From an uncultured Prevotella sp. (GTDB taxonomy: Bacteria > Bacteroidota > Bacteroidia > Bacteroidales > Bacteroidaceae): a DNA stretch of 64,000 nucleotides. The stretch spans positions 8,317 through 72,316 of the forward strand of contig URRR01000012.1 of assembly GCA_900550365.1 (NCBI GenBank), written 5' to 3'. Shown here in pieces: positions 49,572 to 57,938 of the stretch (the first letter of the stretch is position 1; every line of letters begins with the position of its first letter). The position numbers and the translations under genes were made by a program. The notes under the pieces are model-generated. The model was given only the letters and a program-made list of their open reading frames with translations. It ran no database searches and was not told the DNA's origin.

Positions 49572-50732
49572 ATGAAAGGTGTATTCCCTTTAGATAAATT
49601 CAAAGAAACAGACACTCCTTTTTATTATTATGATACTGATCTGCTGCGCAAGACGTTGCGTGCGATCAATGATGAAACAAGCAAGTATGAAGGTTTTTGT
49701 GTTCATTATGCCGTCAAGGCTAATGCCAATCCTAAAATACTGAACATAATCTGCCAGTCAGGGCTTGGAGCTGACTGTGTCAGTGGCGGTGAGATTCAGG
49801 CCGCCGTTGATGCAGGTTTTGCTCCCGGTAAGATAGTCTTTGCCGGAGTAGGCAAGAGTGACAAGGAAATAAATCTTGCCCTGGACAAGGATATTTTCTG
49901 CTTTAATGTCGAAAGTGTGCCCGAGCTTGCCGTTATCAACGAGCTTGCAGGAAGAAAAGGAAAGATTGCCAAAGTGGCATTCCGTATTAATCCTAATGTA
50001 GGGGCTCATACTCATGCCAATATTACTACAGGACTTGCTGAGAATAAGTTCGGCATAGCCATGGAAGATATGGAGAGTATAATCGAGCAGGCAGCAGGGA
50101 TGCAGAATGTCAAGTTCGTTGGTCTTCATTTCCATATCGGCTCACAGATACTGGATATGGGTGATTTCATCGCGTTGTGCAACCGTGTTAACGAATTGCA
50201 GAATCAGCTTGAAGCGCATCATATTCAGGTGGATAATATCAATGTCGGCGGTGGGCTTGGCATCGATTACACGCATCCGAATAAAGTGCCGATACCGGAC
50301 TTTAAGGCCTATTTTGCCACATATGCACGCCACTTGAAACTGCGTAAAGGGCAGACCCTTCACTTTGAACTTGGCCGTTCGGTTGTAGGTCAGTGCGGTT
50401 CGCTTATTTCACGTGTGCTTTACGTGAAACAAGGTACAGCCAAGCAGTTTGCTATCATTGATGCCGGCATGACAGATCTGATACGGCCTGCGCTGTATCA
50501 GGCGTACCATAAGATAGAGAACATTTCTTGTGACGGCGCAGTGCAGACATATGACGTCGTCGGACCGATATGCGAGTCGAGCGATGTGTTTGCCAAGGCT
50601 GTAGACCTTAACGAGTGTCATCGTGGAGACTTTGTTGCTATACGTTCGGCCGGAGCTTACGGTGAGATAATGGCTTCAAGATACAATTGCCGTCCGCTGC
50701 CTGTCGGATATATCTCAGAGGAGATGCGTTGA
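49572..50732 (+). CDS. lysA: Diaminopimelate decarboxylase
   Basis: LysA forms L-lysine from meso-DAP with PLP. The 386 residues fold as an alanine-racemase-type barrel plus beta domain. The PLP Lys is in CVHYAVKANANPKIL near residue 46. GLHFHIGSQILDMGDF and NVGGGLGIDY form the phosphate site. GPICESSDVFAKA near 335 gives the catalytic Cys and the family's CESSD motif. It pairs with lysC upstream. Confidence 0.95.
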   Translation: MKGVFPLDKFKETDTPFYYYDTDLLRKTLRAINDETSKYEGFCVHYAVKANANPKILNIICQSGLGADCVSGGEIQAAVDAGFAPGKIVFAGVGKSDKEINLALDKDIFCFNVESVPELAVINELAGRKGKIAKVAFRINPNVGAHTHANITTGLAENKFGIAMEDMESIIEQAAGMQNVKFVGLHFHIGSQILDMGDFIALCNRVNELQNQLEAHHIQVDNINVGGGLGIDYTHPNKVPIPDFKAYFATYARHLKLRKGQTLHFELGRSVVGQCGSLISRVLYVKQGTAKQFAIIDAGMTDLIRPALYQAYHKIENISCDGAVQTYDVVGPICESSDVFAKAVDLNECHRGDFVAIRSAGAYGEIMASRYNCRPLPVGYISEEMR

Positions 50733-50768
50733 CGGCATGTCATGAGGTAAAGAAAAAGGGGAGGATAT

Positions 50769-51908
50769 ATGATTTTTGACAGTTTGACGATTATAGTGTG
50801 CGCCGTTCTGGTTGTGCTGGCATTGTTTTCAACATTGCTCGACATACTGTTAAAGAAGTTGCCGGCAGATTTAAGAAATGAGTCCGGCAGTGGTTGTGGC
50901 CCGGTTTCGGTTGTTGTTATAGCAGATAACAATGCCCGTGAATTGAAGGCCAACCTGCCCGCTGTACTTTCACAGGATTATCCGGCCGGCTATGAGGTCA
51001 TTGTGGTGGTTGTCAAGGATGATGACGGTACATCGGATGTACTCAATACGTTTAAGGACACGGGGCATCTATATGTTACTTTCGTGCCAGACTCATCACG
51101 TTACATGAGTCGCAGGAAGCTGGCTGTAACTCTTGGCGTCAAGGCGGCAAAAAACAATTGGGTGCTTCTTACCGACGCTTCGTGCCGTCCTGCTACAGAT
51201 AAGTGGATTACCGCAATGTCAGAATGTTGTACGACTGGTGTTGACATGGTGGTAGGCAACAGCAATTATGCCATAGATGCAGGTCATTTCAAAGTCTTCT
51301 CACGTTTCCATAGCGAATATCTTATGTTGCGTGAGGCGGCTTCAGGGATGGCATATGGCACGTTTGGACGTAATCTGATGTTCCGTAAATCCATGTTTAT
51401 GGATGGTAACGGTTATCAGGGAAATTTGAAATACTTACGAGGAGAGTATTGTTTCCTTGTAAATAAATATGCCGGTTGCGGCAGCGTGGCAATAAGTACT
51501 GCGCATGAATCGTTGATTGTAGAGGACGCTCCGTCACGTAAGGAATGGCATGCCCGCAACGTGTTTTATCGTGAAACGAGACGTCATCTTGAGCGTAGTT
51601 TGCGTCATCGTGCCATGTTCAATGCAGACATGGCAGCTTTGCATCTGTGTACATTGGCGGCTTTGGGCTCGGCAGTGTGGGCATCGTTGCTGTGCCGCTG
51701 GACAGTTTTGCCTGTGTCAGCAGCAGCTCTGGTCATACCGTGGATATTCAGAACGCTTAATGCCCGTCGAGCCATGGTACGGTTATGTGTCAGTGTGCCG
51801 GCGTATAAGATTATTCCGTTTGAGTTGCGTCTGATCTGGCATAATCTGAGATATATGATTGCCTACAAAGCAGCTGACAAATATGATTTCATAAGTCATA
51901 AATCTTGA
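50769..51908 (+). CDS. Membrane glycosyltransferase, GT2 family
   Basis: The 379-residue protein has an N-terminal membrane segment (LTIIVCAVLVVLALFSTLL). A GT2 domain starts near residue 45 with PVSVVVIADNNARELKANL. The Asp-containing nucleotide loop is KDDDGTSDVLN, and the region NNWVLLTDASCRPATDKWI near 130 gives a TDAS motif in place of DxD. Two hydrophobic segments (LAALGSAVWASLLCRW and PVSAAALVIPWIF) lie near the C-terminus. It is probably a membrane-bound transferase for a cell-surface glycan; acceptor and sugar are unknown. Two more genes follow in close order. Confidence 0.82.
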   Translation: MIFDSLTIIVCAVLVVLALFSTLLDILLKKLPADLRNESGSGCGPVSVVVIADNNARELKANLPAVLSQDYPAGYEVIVVVVKDDDGTSDVLNTFKDTGHLYVTFVPDSSRYMSRRKLAVTLGVKAAKNNWVLLTDASCRPATDKWITAMSECCTTGVDMVVGNSNYAIDAGHFKVFSRFHSEYLMLREAASGMAYGTFGRNLMFRKSMFMDGNGYQGNLKYLRGEYCFLVNKYAGCGSVAISTAHESLIVEDAPSRKEWHARNVFYRETRRHLERSLRHRAMFNADMAALHLCTLAALGSAVWASLLCRWTVLPVSAAALVIPWIFRTLNARRAMVRLCVSVPAYKIIPFELRLIWHNLRYMIAYKAADKYDFISHKS

Positions 51909-51914
51909 TACGGC

Positions 51915-53153
51915 ATGAAAGTAATCCATTATATCCCTAACATGAAAGCGATAGAAAGTTCGGCTTTCCTTCGCTATAAGGTTGACCTGCTTAGGCTGAT
52001 GTCTGCGCAGGTGGAGATAATGGTGCTTACGTCAGCAAAGTGCAGTCTGCAGCTTGGCAACTCACACGTGGAGACGTTTCAGCCGTTAAGTACCGTTCTT
52101 GGGTCGGGGCGGAGGTTCAAGAGTTTGCTGACAGAGTTTAATCCGGATGTAGTCCATATTCATTCGGAATATGATATGTCGGCATATATTCTTTTCAGAT
52201 TGTGCAGATGTTTCCATATTCCTGTTGTCATTAGTACAGACCGGTGTCTTGAGCCGTGGCATGCGGCAACGTTCAGTCAGAAATTGTCGCGTGGGTTGCT
52301 TATGACATTGAAGCGTCCGATGCTTATCGGTTCAATGGCCTTACATGCCGCATGTCAACAAGAATACGATAATCTGAATATGTCTGGAGGTTCTCCGTTC
52401 AGGCGCAGGCCGTTAAATGCAAGGACAGTCAGGATTGACGCCTTTACCATAGTCGGCACAACGACCGCTGAAGATATGCTCGACGCCATGATGACTCTTT
52501 ATCGTAAGGTTGTTGATACATCACCGTTTTACCGGATGAGTAACGATGAGTCGGCTGTTGAGGACTGGCTTATATTTAAAGGCGCTACGTCCGGTCGTAT
52601 AGACGTGTCTGCTGACGACCGTCGGGACATATTATCGCGTCTTGACGATAAGGCCTGGCGCCGCATATTTATACATGCAGGAGATGAGGGCGTGACTGGT
52701 TGGCTCTTGGCCGGTATAAAATCGTTGGGATTGGATGTAAAGGTTGTTGACCCGACATCTGTCAGTCGGTTCAGTTTACGGCGTCCGATTTCAGCATCAG
52801 AGTCAGGTCGCATCAAGCGGTTTTTGCAACGTTTGAAGTCATGCGGTCTGGATAGCGGTATTGAGTATGATGTGTGTGCAGCTCTTGTCACTACGGCAGT
52901 AAAATGCCGTTACGCCAGTGTGAGACGTTCCGACTTCGTAAGCTTATACCTGACGTTACGTTTCAACGATTATGATGAAGAACGTGTGTCCGGTGTTATG
53001 GCCCGATTAGGGTTATCAAAGCCGGCGGCCCGTCTGCTTTGTATCCTTGGCGAGCGTTACGGACTTACCGAAGGGTTTATGTACACCACACCACTTGACG
53101 ATAAAGGCACAGAAACATTAAGAAAGAAACTCTTTAAATCAGAAATACAATGA
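51915..53153 (+). CDS. Glycosyltransferase-like protein, degenerate GT4 type
   Basis: The 412-residue protein opens like a GT-B glycosyltransferase (KVIHYIPNMKAIESSAFLRY, FNPDVVHIHSEYDMSAYILF near residue 75, and VVISTDRCLEPW). After residue 180 the expected donor-binding half is not recognisable: no ExxxE motif or Gly-rich sugar loop is seen. The C-terminal part (DRRDILSRLDDKAWRRIFIH, later ERVSGVMARLGLSKPAARLL) contains a segment like a DNA-binding or helical domain. It may be an inactive or divergent transferase. It starts 6 bp after the GT2 gene, and its stop overlaps the fbp start in ATGA. Confidence 0.6.
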   Translation: MKVIHYIPNMKAIESSAFLRYKVDLLRLMSAQVEIMVLTSAKCSLQLGNSHVETFQPLSTVLGSGRRFKSLLTEFNPDVVHIHSEYDMSAYILFRLCRCFHIPVVISTDRCLEPWHAATFSQKLSRGLLMTLKRPMLIGSMALHAACQQEYDNLNMSGGSPFRRRPLNARTVRIDAFTIVGTTTAEDMLDAMMTLYRKVVDTSPFYRMSNDESAVEDWLIFKGATSGRIDVSADDRRDILSRLDDKAWRRIFIHAGDEGVTGWLLAGIKSLGLDVKVVDPTSVSRFSLRRPISASESGRIKRFLQRLKSCGLDSGIEYDVCAALVTTAVKCRYASVRRSDFVSLYLTLRFNDYDEERVSGVMARLGLSKPAARLLCILGERYGLTEGFMYTTPLDDKGTETLRKKLFKSEIQ

Positions 53154-55135
53154 AAACAGCTTATCATGGGATTGAAGAAGACATGAGATATCTGCGGCTG
53201 CTGTCACAGACATTTCCTACGATAGCAGACGCCAGTACGGAGATTATCAATCTTCAGGCTATACTTAATCTGCCTAAAGGCACCGAGCATTTTCTTGCTG
53301 ATTTGCACGGAGAATATAAGTCGTTCCAGCATGTGTTGAAGAACGCTTCGGGAAATATCAAGCGTAAGGTAAACGAGATTTTCGGTAATGAACTGCGTGA
53401 GACAGAGAAGAAAGAGCTGTGTACACTTATATATTATCCCGAGGAAAAGCTTGAGCTGGTAAAGGCATCAGAGTCTGAACTTGCAGACTGGTATCACGTT
53501 ACCATACATCAGCTTGTGCGTGTATGCCGTGACGTGTCGAGTAAATATACGCGTTCAAAGGTCCGTAAGTCATTACCTGAAGACTTTTCCTATATCATAC
53601 AGGAGCTTCTTCATGAACGCACGGATGATGTCGATAAGGCCGCTTACGTAAATGTGATTATTGACACGATTATCACTACCGGCCGCGCAGATGACTTTAT
53701 AATAGCTATAGCCCATGTCATACAGCGCTTGGCTATTGACCTTCTTCATGTGCTTGGTGATGTGTATGACCGCGGACCAGGGGCGCATCTTATCATGGAT
53801 CTTCTGTCAAAATATCACAACTGGGATTTGCAGTGGGGTAATCATGACATACTGTGGATGGGGGCATGTGCAGGTAATGAGGCTTGTATATGTAACGTCA
53901 TAAGACTGTCGTTGCGTTATGCCAATCTGGCCACGCTTGAAGAAGGATACGGCATCAACCTTGTGCCGCTGGCCACGTTCGCCATGGAGCATTATGGCGA
54001 CGACCCGTGTGAAGAATTTATTCCGAAGACAGGTGAAGTCGGCTCAGACATTGATGATAAGACAATACGTCTGACTGCACAGATGCATAAGGCAATAACC
54101 GTGCTGCAGTTCAAGGTTGAGGGAGCCGTAATAAAGCGTCATCCCGAGTGGCATATGGACGACCGTCTGCTCCTTTCTAAGGTTGATTATTCCCGTGGCG
54201 TATGCGTTATTGACGGTAAAGAGTATGCCATGAAGAGCTGTCTGTTCCCCACCGTCTCGCCAGATGACCCATACCGCCTTACGGCTGAGGAACAGACGCT
54301 AATTGACCGTCTGCGCCATTCATTTACGGTAAATGAGAAGTTGCACAAACACATCCGGGTGATGTTGAGTCACGGCTCGCTGTACACGATAATCAATGAC
54401 AATCTGCTTTTTCATGCCTCAGTACCGCTTAATGCCGATGGCAGCCTGAAGGAGGTTGAGCTGTATGGCGGAATGAAGTTCAGCGGACGTGAGCTGATGA
54501 ACCGTGTAGACCGTGTTGTGCGTAGCGCTTTTCAGCCAGACACAGACCCACAGGAAAAGGATTTTGCCACTGATTACTTTTTATATTTGTGGTGTGGGCG
54601 TGATTCAGTGCTTTTTGATAAATCAAAAATGGCGACCTTCGAGCGTTATTTTCTTGTTGACAAGGCAACGTATAAAGAAGAAAAAGGTAATTATTTCACT
54701 CTGCGTGACGATGAGCAGGTGTGTGACAGTATACTTGACGCTTTCGGAGTCTCAGGGCCTAATCGCCACATAATTAACGGTCACGTACCAGTACACGCGG
54801 CCAGCGGAGAGAATCCTATCAAAGCTAACGGCCGTCTTATGGTTATTGACGGAGGATTCTCGCAGGCATATCATAAGGAGACAGGCATAGCAGGCTATAC
54901 TCTTGTTTATCATAGCCGTGGATTCCAGCTGGTTCAGCATGAGCCGTTTACAAGTACTGAGGACGCTATCCTCCGCGGTTCAGACATAAAGAGCACCACA
55001 CAGATTGTGGAAATGTCAGCTCACCGCATGCTTGTCGCTGATACGGATATAGGCCGTGAGCTTAAAAAACAGATAGCAGACCTTGAGAAACTTCTATATG
55101 CTTATCGTCATGGATTCATAAAGGAACGGCGATAA
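53150..55135 (+). CDS. fbp: Fructose-1,6-bisphosphatase, class III
   Basis: FBPase hydrolyses fructose 1,6-bisphosphate in gluconeogenesis. At 661 residues it matches the long class III enzyme of Firmicutes and Bacteroidota. It has a metallophosphatase core: LADLHGEYKSFQHVL near residue 52, LHVLGDVYDRGPGAHL near 200, LQWGNHDILWMGA near 225 and INGHVPVHAASGENP near 545. Its ATG overlaps the stop of the GT-like gene, so it is translated in the same unit. A 22-bp repeat cluster starts 21 bp after the stop. Confidence 0.95.
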   Translation: MKTAYHGIEEDMRYLRLLSQTFPTIADASTEIINLQAILNLPKGTEHFLADLHGEYKSFQHVLKNASGNIKRKVNEIFGNELRETEKKELCTLIYYPEEKLELVKASESELADWYHVTIHQLVRVCRDVSSKYTRSKVRKSLPEDFSYIIQELLHERTDDVDKAAYVNVIIDTIITTGRADDFIIAIAHVIQRLAIDLLHVLGDVYDRGPGAHLIMDLLSKYHNWDLQWGNHDILWMGACAGNEACICNVIRLSLRYANLATLEEGYGINLVPLATFAMEHYGDDPCEEFIPKTGEVGSDIDDKTIRLTAQMHKAITVLQFKVEGAVIKRHPEWHMDDRLLLSKVDYSRGVCVIDGKEYAMKSCLFPTVSPDDPYRLTAEEQTLIDRLRHSFTVNEKLHKHIRVMLSHGSLYTIINDNLLFHASVPLNADGSLKEVELYGGMKFSGRELMNRVDRVVRSAFQPDTDPQEKDFATDYFLYLWCGRDSVLFDKSKMATFERYFLVDKATYKEEKGNYFTLRDDEQVCDSILDAFGVSGPNRHIINGHVPVHAASGENPIKANGRLMVIDGGFSQAYHKETGIAGYTLVYHSRGFQLVQHEPFTSTEDAILRGSDIKSTTQIVEMSAHRMLVADTDIGRELKKQIADLEKLLYAYRHGFIKERR

Positions 55136-55155
55136 TACCGCAATTCCGCCTTTCC

Positions 55156-55236
55156 AAAAGACCGTCTTTCATCGCCTGAAAGGCCGTCAACCGCATCGCA
55201 AAAGATGATCAGTTGCAATGCGATTGACGGCCTTTT
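55156..55236. repeat. 22-bp phased repeat cluster, 4 units
   Basis: Cores at 55156 (AAAAGACCGTCTTTC), 55178 (GAAAGGCCGTCAACC), 55200 (AAAAGATGATCAGTT) and 55222 (GATTGACGGCCTTTT), spacers ATCGCCT, GCATCGC, GCAATGC. Bases 55179-55201 pair with 55213-55235 at 21 of 23 positions, with G-T/A-C at the rest. Confidence 0.93.
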
Positions 55237-55394
55237 ATATTTCCGGCAAAGTCATGTGGTGAAATTATTGCATGTTTTGGTGGCTTCCGCTGTTCAGGTG
55301 TACAATATTTCAAGACGGTGCCTGCCGGCAGGCATGTCATCAACGGGCAGTAAAGTATGCCGTACGGTTAACTGATAAAAAATTTTTTTGATTT

Positions 55395-55597
55395 CATCTC
55401 TCATCTGTCACTTTTCCGACATAAGGCGCTGATTGTCAGGATGTTGGCCGGTGACAGATGTGAAAAACATCTGCCACTGCATAACCGGCTGAAAATTGAT
55501 GCGCCTTGCAGGACGGTGATAGATCAGGAAAACATCTGTCACTGCATAACCGGCTGAAAATAAATGCGTTATAAAGAAAAGTGACAGATGAGAGATG
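55395..55597. mobile_element. 203-bp element with perfect 22-bp terminal inverted repeats (MITE-like)
   Basis: 55395-55416 and 55576-55597 are exact inverse complements (core CTCTCATCTGTCACTTTTC). Inside, two imperfect direct copies of about 56 bp start at 55450 and 55515, 65 bp apart. Both contain ACATCTG(C/T)CACTGCATAA followed by CCGGCTGAAAAT. The first copy also has a short inverted pair (GTGACAGATGT and ACATCTGCCAC). It is flanked by TTT on both sides, too short to prove a target duplication. No transposase is encoded. It could be a MITE or a structured RNA. Confidence 0.65.
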
Positions 55598-55734
55598 TTT
55601 TCGGAAAATAAAACAACAGTAATAGCCATGTTGTCCGTATTTTCACATCCATATTCTTGTCATCGTGCACCTGAACTGCGGCTGAACAGTCTTTCGTGTT
55701 TCTTCCTTATTTTATAAGTGTCCGGTAACGTTTG

Positions 55735-57264
55735 TTATCTTGTAGCTCTGAAGCTTTCCATGTTTATGTATCTGCGCTTCATGAAGCGGCGGTAAATGTT
55801 AGCTATCCATATTTTATGAGCTAAAATGAAAGCTATTCCTATGGCTAATAAAACAATGTAAGCGACGGTCTCGCTGAAGGCTGCCCGTAACATTGAAATG
55901 AAAACAATGGGAAGAAACAGAGCTGCTAATTCCGCTACTATCTGGAAATAATTAGTCTCAATGCTTCCCTTACTGATAAATTTCGTGTTGAGCGGTATGG
56001 TCTGTTTGTTATAAACGGCCATTTGCATCAGCAGGCAATAGACGGGTCCGGCGGTGAAACACAGCATTGACAACAGCGAGAGAAGCGTGTTTTTGCCGGA
56101 GAAAACGGTAGGCAACATCAGCAGGAACGGCAATAACAGCATGCTTGCATAGAAGTAGTATTTCGCTGTGAGCAGCTGACGTATATTCTCCTTGTGTACC
56201 GCCAGGCAGTCGATATAGTTGCCTTCGGCGCTCATTATCTTTGCAAGAGTAATCAGGCCGAAGATAACGTAGGTATATACAATCCAGAAAGAGCGGTAAA
56301 AAGAGGAGTCGTAAATGTCGGTGTAGGATACAATCAGGCTTATTGCCGTAATGCCGAGAGTGGCAACGGTAAATGATTTCCGCAGGTTCATATTGCGCAT
56401 CAGGCTCTTTGTCTCGAGTTTGACGTATTGGCCTATTTGCCCGTAACGGTCAAACATACTTAACTTGCTGACGTTCTTCATGTTGGTTGTGTCTTTGCCT
56501 GCGTTCTCAAGATAGGTGAAGATGTATTGCACACGGCGGTTGATTAACACGAAGACCGCTAACAGAGCGAACAGGCAGAGGTAGCCTAACGGATGCCAGA
56601 AGGTTAGCATTGCCCCTGCAGACGCGAAAATATCGGCCAGAGAGTCAATGCTGTCAAGGTAAGCCGGAGCGAATATTGCGGCATAAACGGCTATCGGAAG
56701 CAGCCACCAGAGTAGGCTCTTGTTTATGAGTGTTCTGACAAGCATGTACCACTGGCTGTTTATTGTAATCATGACTTGAAAAGCAAAAATAAGTCCGAGA
56801 GCAGTAATCAGGTCATATGCGAAAAGGATGGTCATGACAGCATAAGGTACAGTTAGCGCCAGCCATACAAGGTTTATCGGTTTAAAAAGGCTTAGGATGA
56901 TAAACAGCTCTACACAAGTGTGTTTGGGTATAGGCAGCAAAGAATAAGGTTTTGTCAGTTGTGCAGGTGTATGTTGTGCAGTAAATCTTATTAGGAAGTC
57001 GAAAAGGAGGATAAAGGGAGATATTCCGAAGAACAATTCGTATGGCGTAACTGTGGTCGCATCGTATGCTATAAGAGCCATTAGGACGGCTATGAATATG
57101 ACGTACAAAATGACAAATCCTCCCATAAGGTAAATTATCATCTTGGCTACTCGGTTCTGATTATAGGCAATGCTACGCTTTTCAGACAGGATAATATGTC
57201 GGCGCAGCATGCGCAATAGTTGTATTCGGCCGGGTCTTGTGCCGGTACTGATATTCATTGCCAT
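55735..57264 (-). CDS. DUF5687 family membrane protein
   Basis: The 509-residue protein has around ten hydrophobic segments, such as GGFVILYVIFIAVLMALIAY, LGYLCLFALLAVFVLI and YIVLLAIGIAFILA. It matches my recollection of DUF5687, regarded as an ABC-2-like permease in Bacteroidota. A partner ATPase gene usually follows it; none is found here, since the gene is the last of its unit and the gap beyond is repeat-filled. It lies 24 bp after the LolA-like gene. Confidence 0.75.
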   Translation of the reverse strand: MAMNISTGTRPGRIQLLRMLRRHIILSEKRSIAYNQNRVAKMIIYLMGGFVILYVIFIAVLMALIAYDATTVTPYELFFGISPFILLFDFLIRFTAQHTPAQLTKPYSLLPIPKHTCVELFIILSLFKPINLVWLALTVPYAVMTILFAYDLITALGLIFAFQVMITINSQWYMLVRTLINKSLLWWLLPIAVYAAIFAPAYLDSIDSLADIFASAGAMLTFWHPLGYLCLFALLAVFVLINRRVQYIFTYLENAGKDTTNMKNVSKLSMFDRYGQIGQYVKLETKSLMRNMNLRKSFTVATLGITAISLIVSYTDIYDSSFYRSFWIVYTYVIFGLITLAKIMSAEGNYIDCLAVHKENIRQLLTAKYYFYASMLLLPFLLMLPTVFSGKNTLLSLLSMLCFTAGPVYCLLMQMAVYNKQTIPLNTKFISKGSIETNYFQIVAELAALFLPIVFISMLRAAFSETVAYIVLLAIGIAFILAHKIWIANIYRRFMKRRYINMESFRATR

Positions 57265-57288
57265 GGTAATATGGGGTTTGATGAGTTG

Positions 57289-57906
57289 TTATCTTAGGTC
57301 AATTATCTCGGCGCTTGGATAGTCTTTTGCGTTAAAGCGGAATGTATTGTCTGCGAGATTGGCCTGCTTGAAGCCTGAGACTTTAATCGTAGTCCATCCT
57401 CCGGACTGGCGCATCCTGATAGTGACAGGCCTGTAGCTTTTATTTATGGTAATGTACATCTCCTTAATCGTGCGCTTTTGATTAGTTGCGTACAGATGAA
57501 TCAGCCATCCTCCTGAGACGTTCTTCATGCTCATTTTGAATCCGTTTTTGTATATGTTTATGAATTTGTACGGATTCATTGACTGCTGCTGAGCCTCTGT
57601 TGGAGTGCTGATATTTACTTCATCGCTGCTTTTCATGTACGTCCATTGAGTTTTTCCGTCGTACCATATTTTAGCTTGTGGCGTTGATGCGCTGAACTTG
57701 TTCCCTTTAACAGCTATTGTTCCGGATGTAGAGCCGCTTTTCCCGCTTATGCTGAAGTTTGCCGTCGCGCCGCCTTTACGTCCTATTACGGCAGCTGTCT
57801 TGTCAAGTATCTTGCGTGCCTGGGCCGCGTTTTGGGCTTGTATGTTTATCGTCAGTGTAAATATGGTAACGAGTGTTGCCAATGCTTTTAATATTGTTCT
57901 TTTCAT
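57289..57906 (-). CDS. LolA-like outer-membrane lipoprotein carrier
   Basis: The 205-residue protein has a signal peptide (ALATLVTIFTLTINIQAQ). The mature half-barrel region includes FSISGKSGSTSGTIAVKGN, PQAKIWYDGKTQWTYMKSS (a LolA block) and a C-terminal IKVSGFKQANLADNTFRF. LolA-like proteins carry lipoproteins across the periplasm. It lies 32 bp after ftsK, and this ftsK-lolA order is familiar from other Bacteroidota. Confidence 0.82.
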   Translation of the reverse strand: MKRTILKALATLVTIFTLTINIQAQNAAQARKILDKTAAVIGRKGGATANFSISGKSGSTSGTIAVKGNKFSASTPQAKIWYDGKTQWTYMKSSDEVNISTPTEAQQQSMNPYKFINIYKNGFKMSMKNVSGGWLIHLYATNQKRTIKEMYITINKSYRPVTIRMRQSGGWTTIKVSGFKQANLADNTFRFNAKDYPSAEIIDLR

Positions 57907-57938
57907 GCTTTTGTATTTTTATGCTATGAATAAGGGAT

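Larger units (their letters stand above)
55136..55734. other. Convergent intergenic region between fbp and the DUF5687 gene
   Basis: The 599-bp gap holds a 22-bp repeat cluster (55156-55236) and the inverted-repeat element at 55395-55597. Other parts show no recognised gene, promoter or terminator. Confidence 0.75.

Noticed and set aside
55392..55600. TTT target-site duplication around the inverted-repeat element
   Set aside because: TTT on each side lies in T-rich sequence and is too short to be evidence; it is not used in support of mobility.
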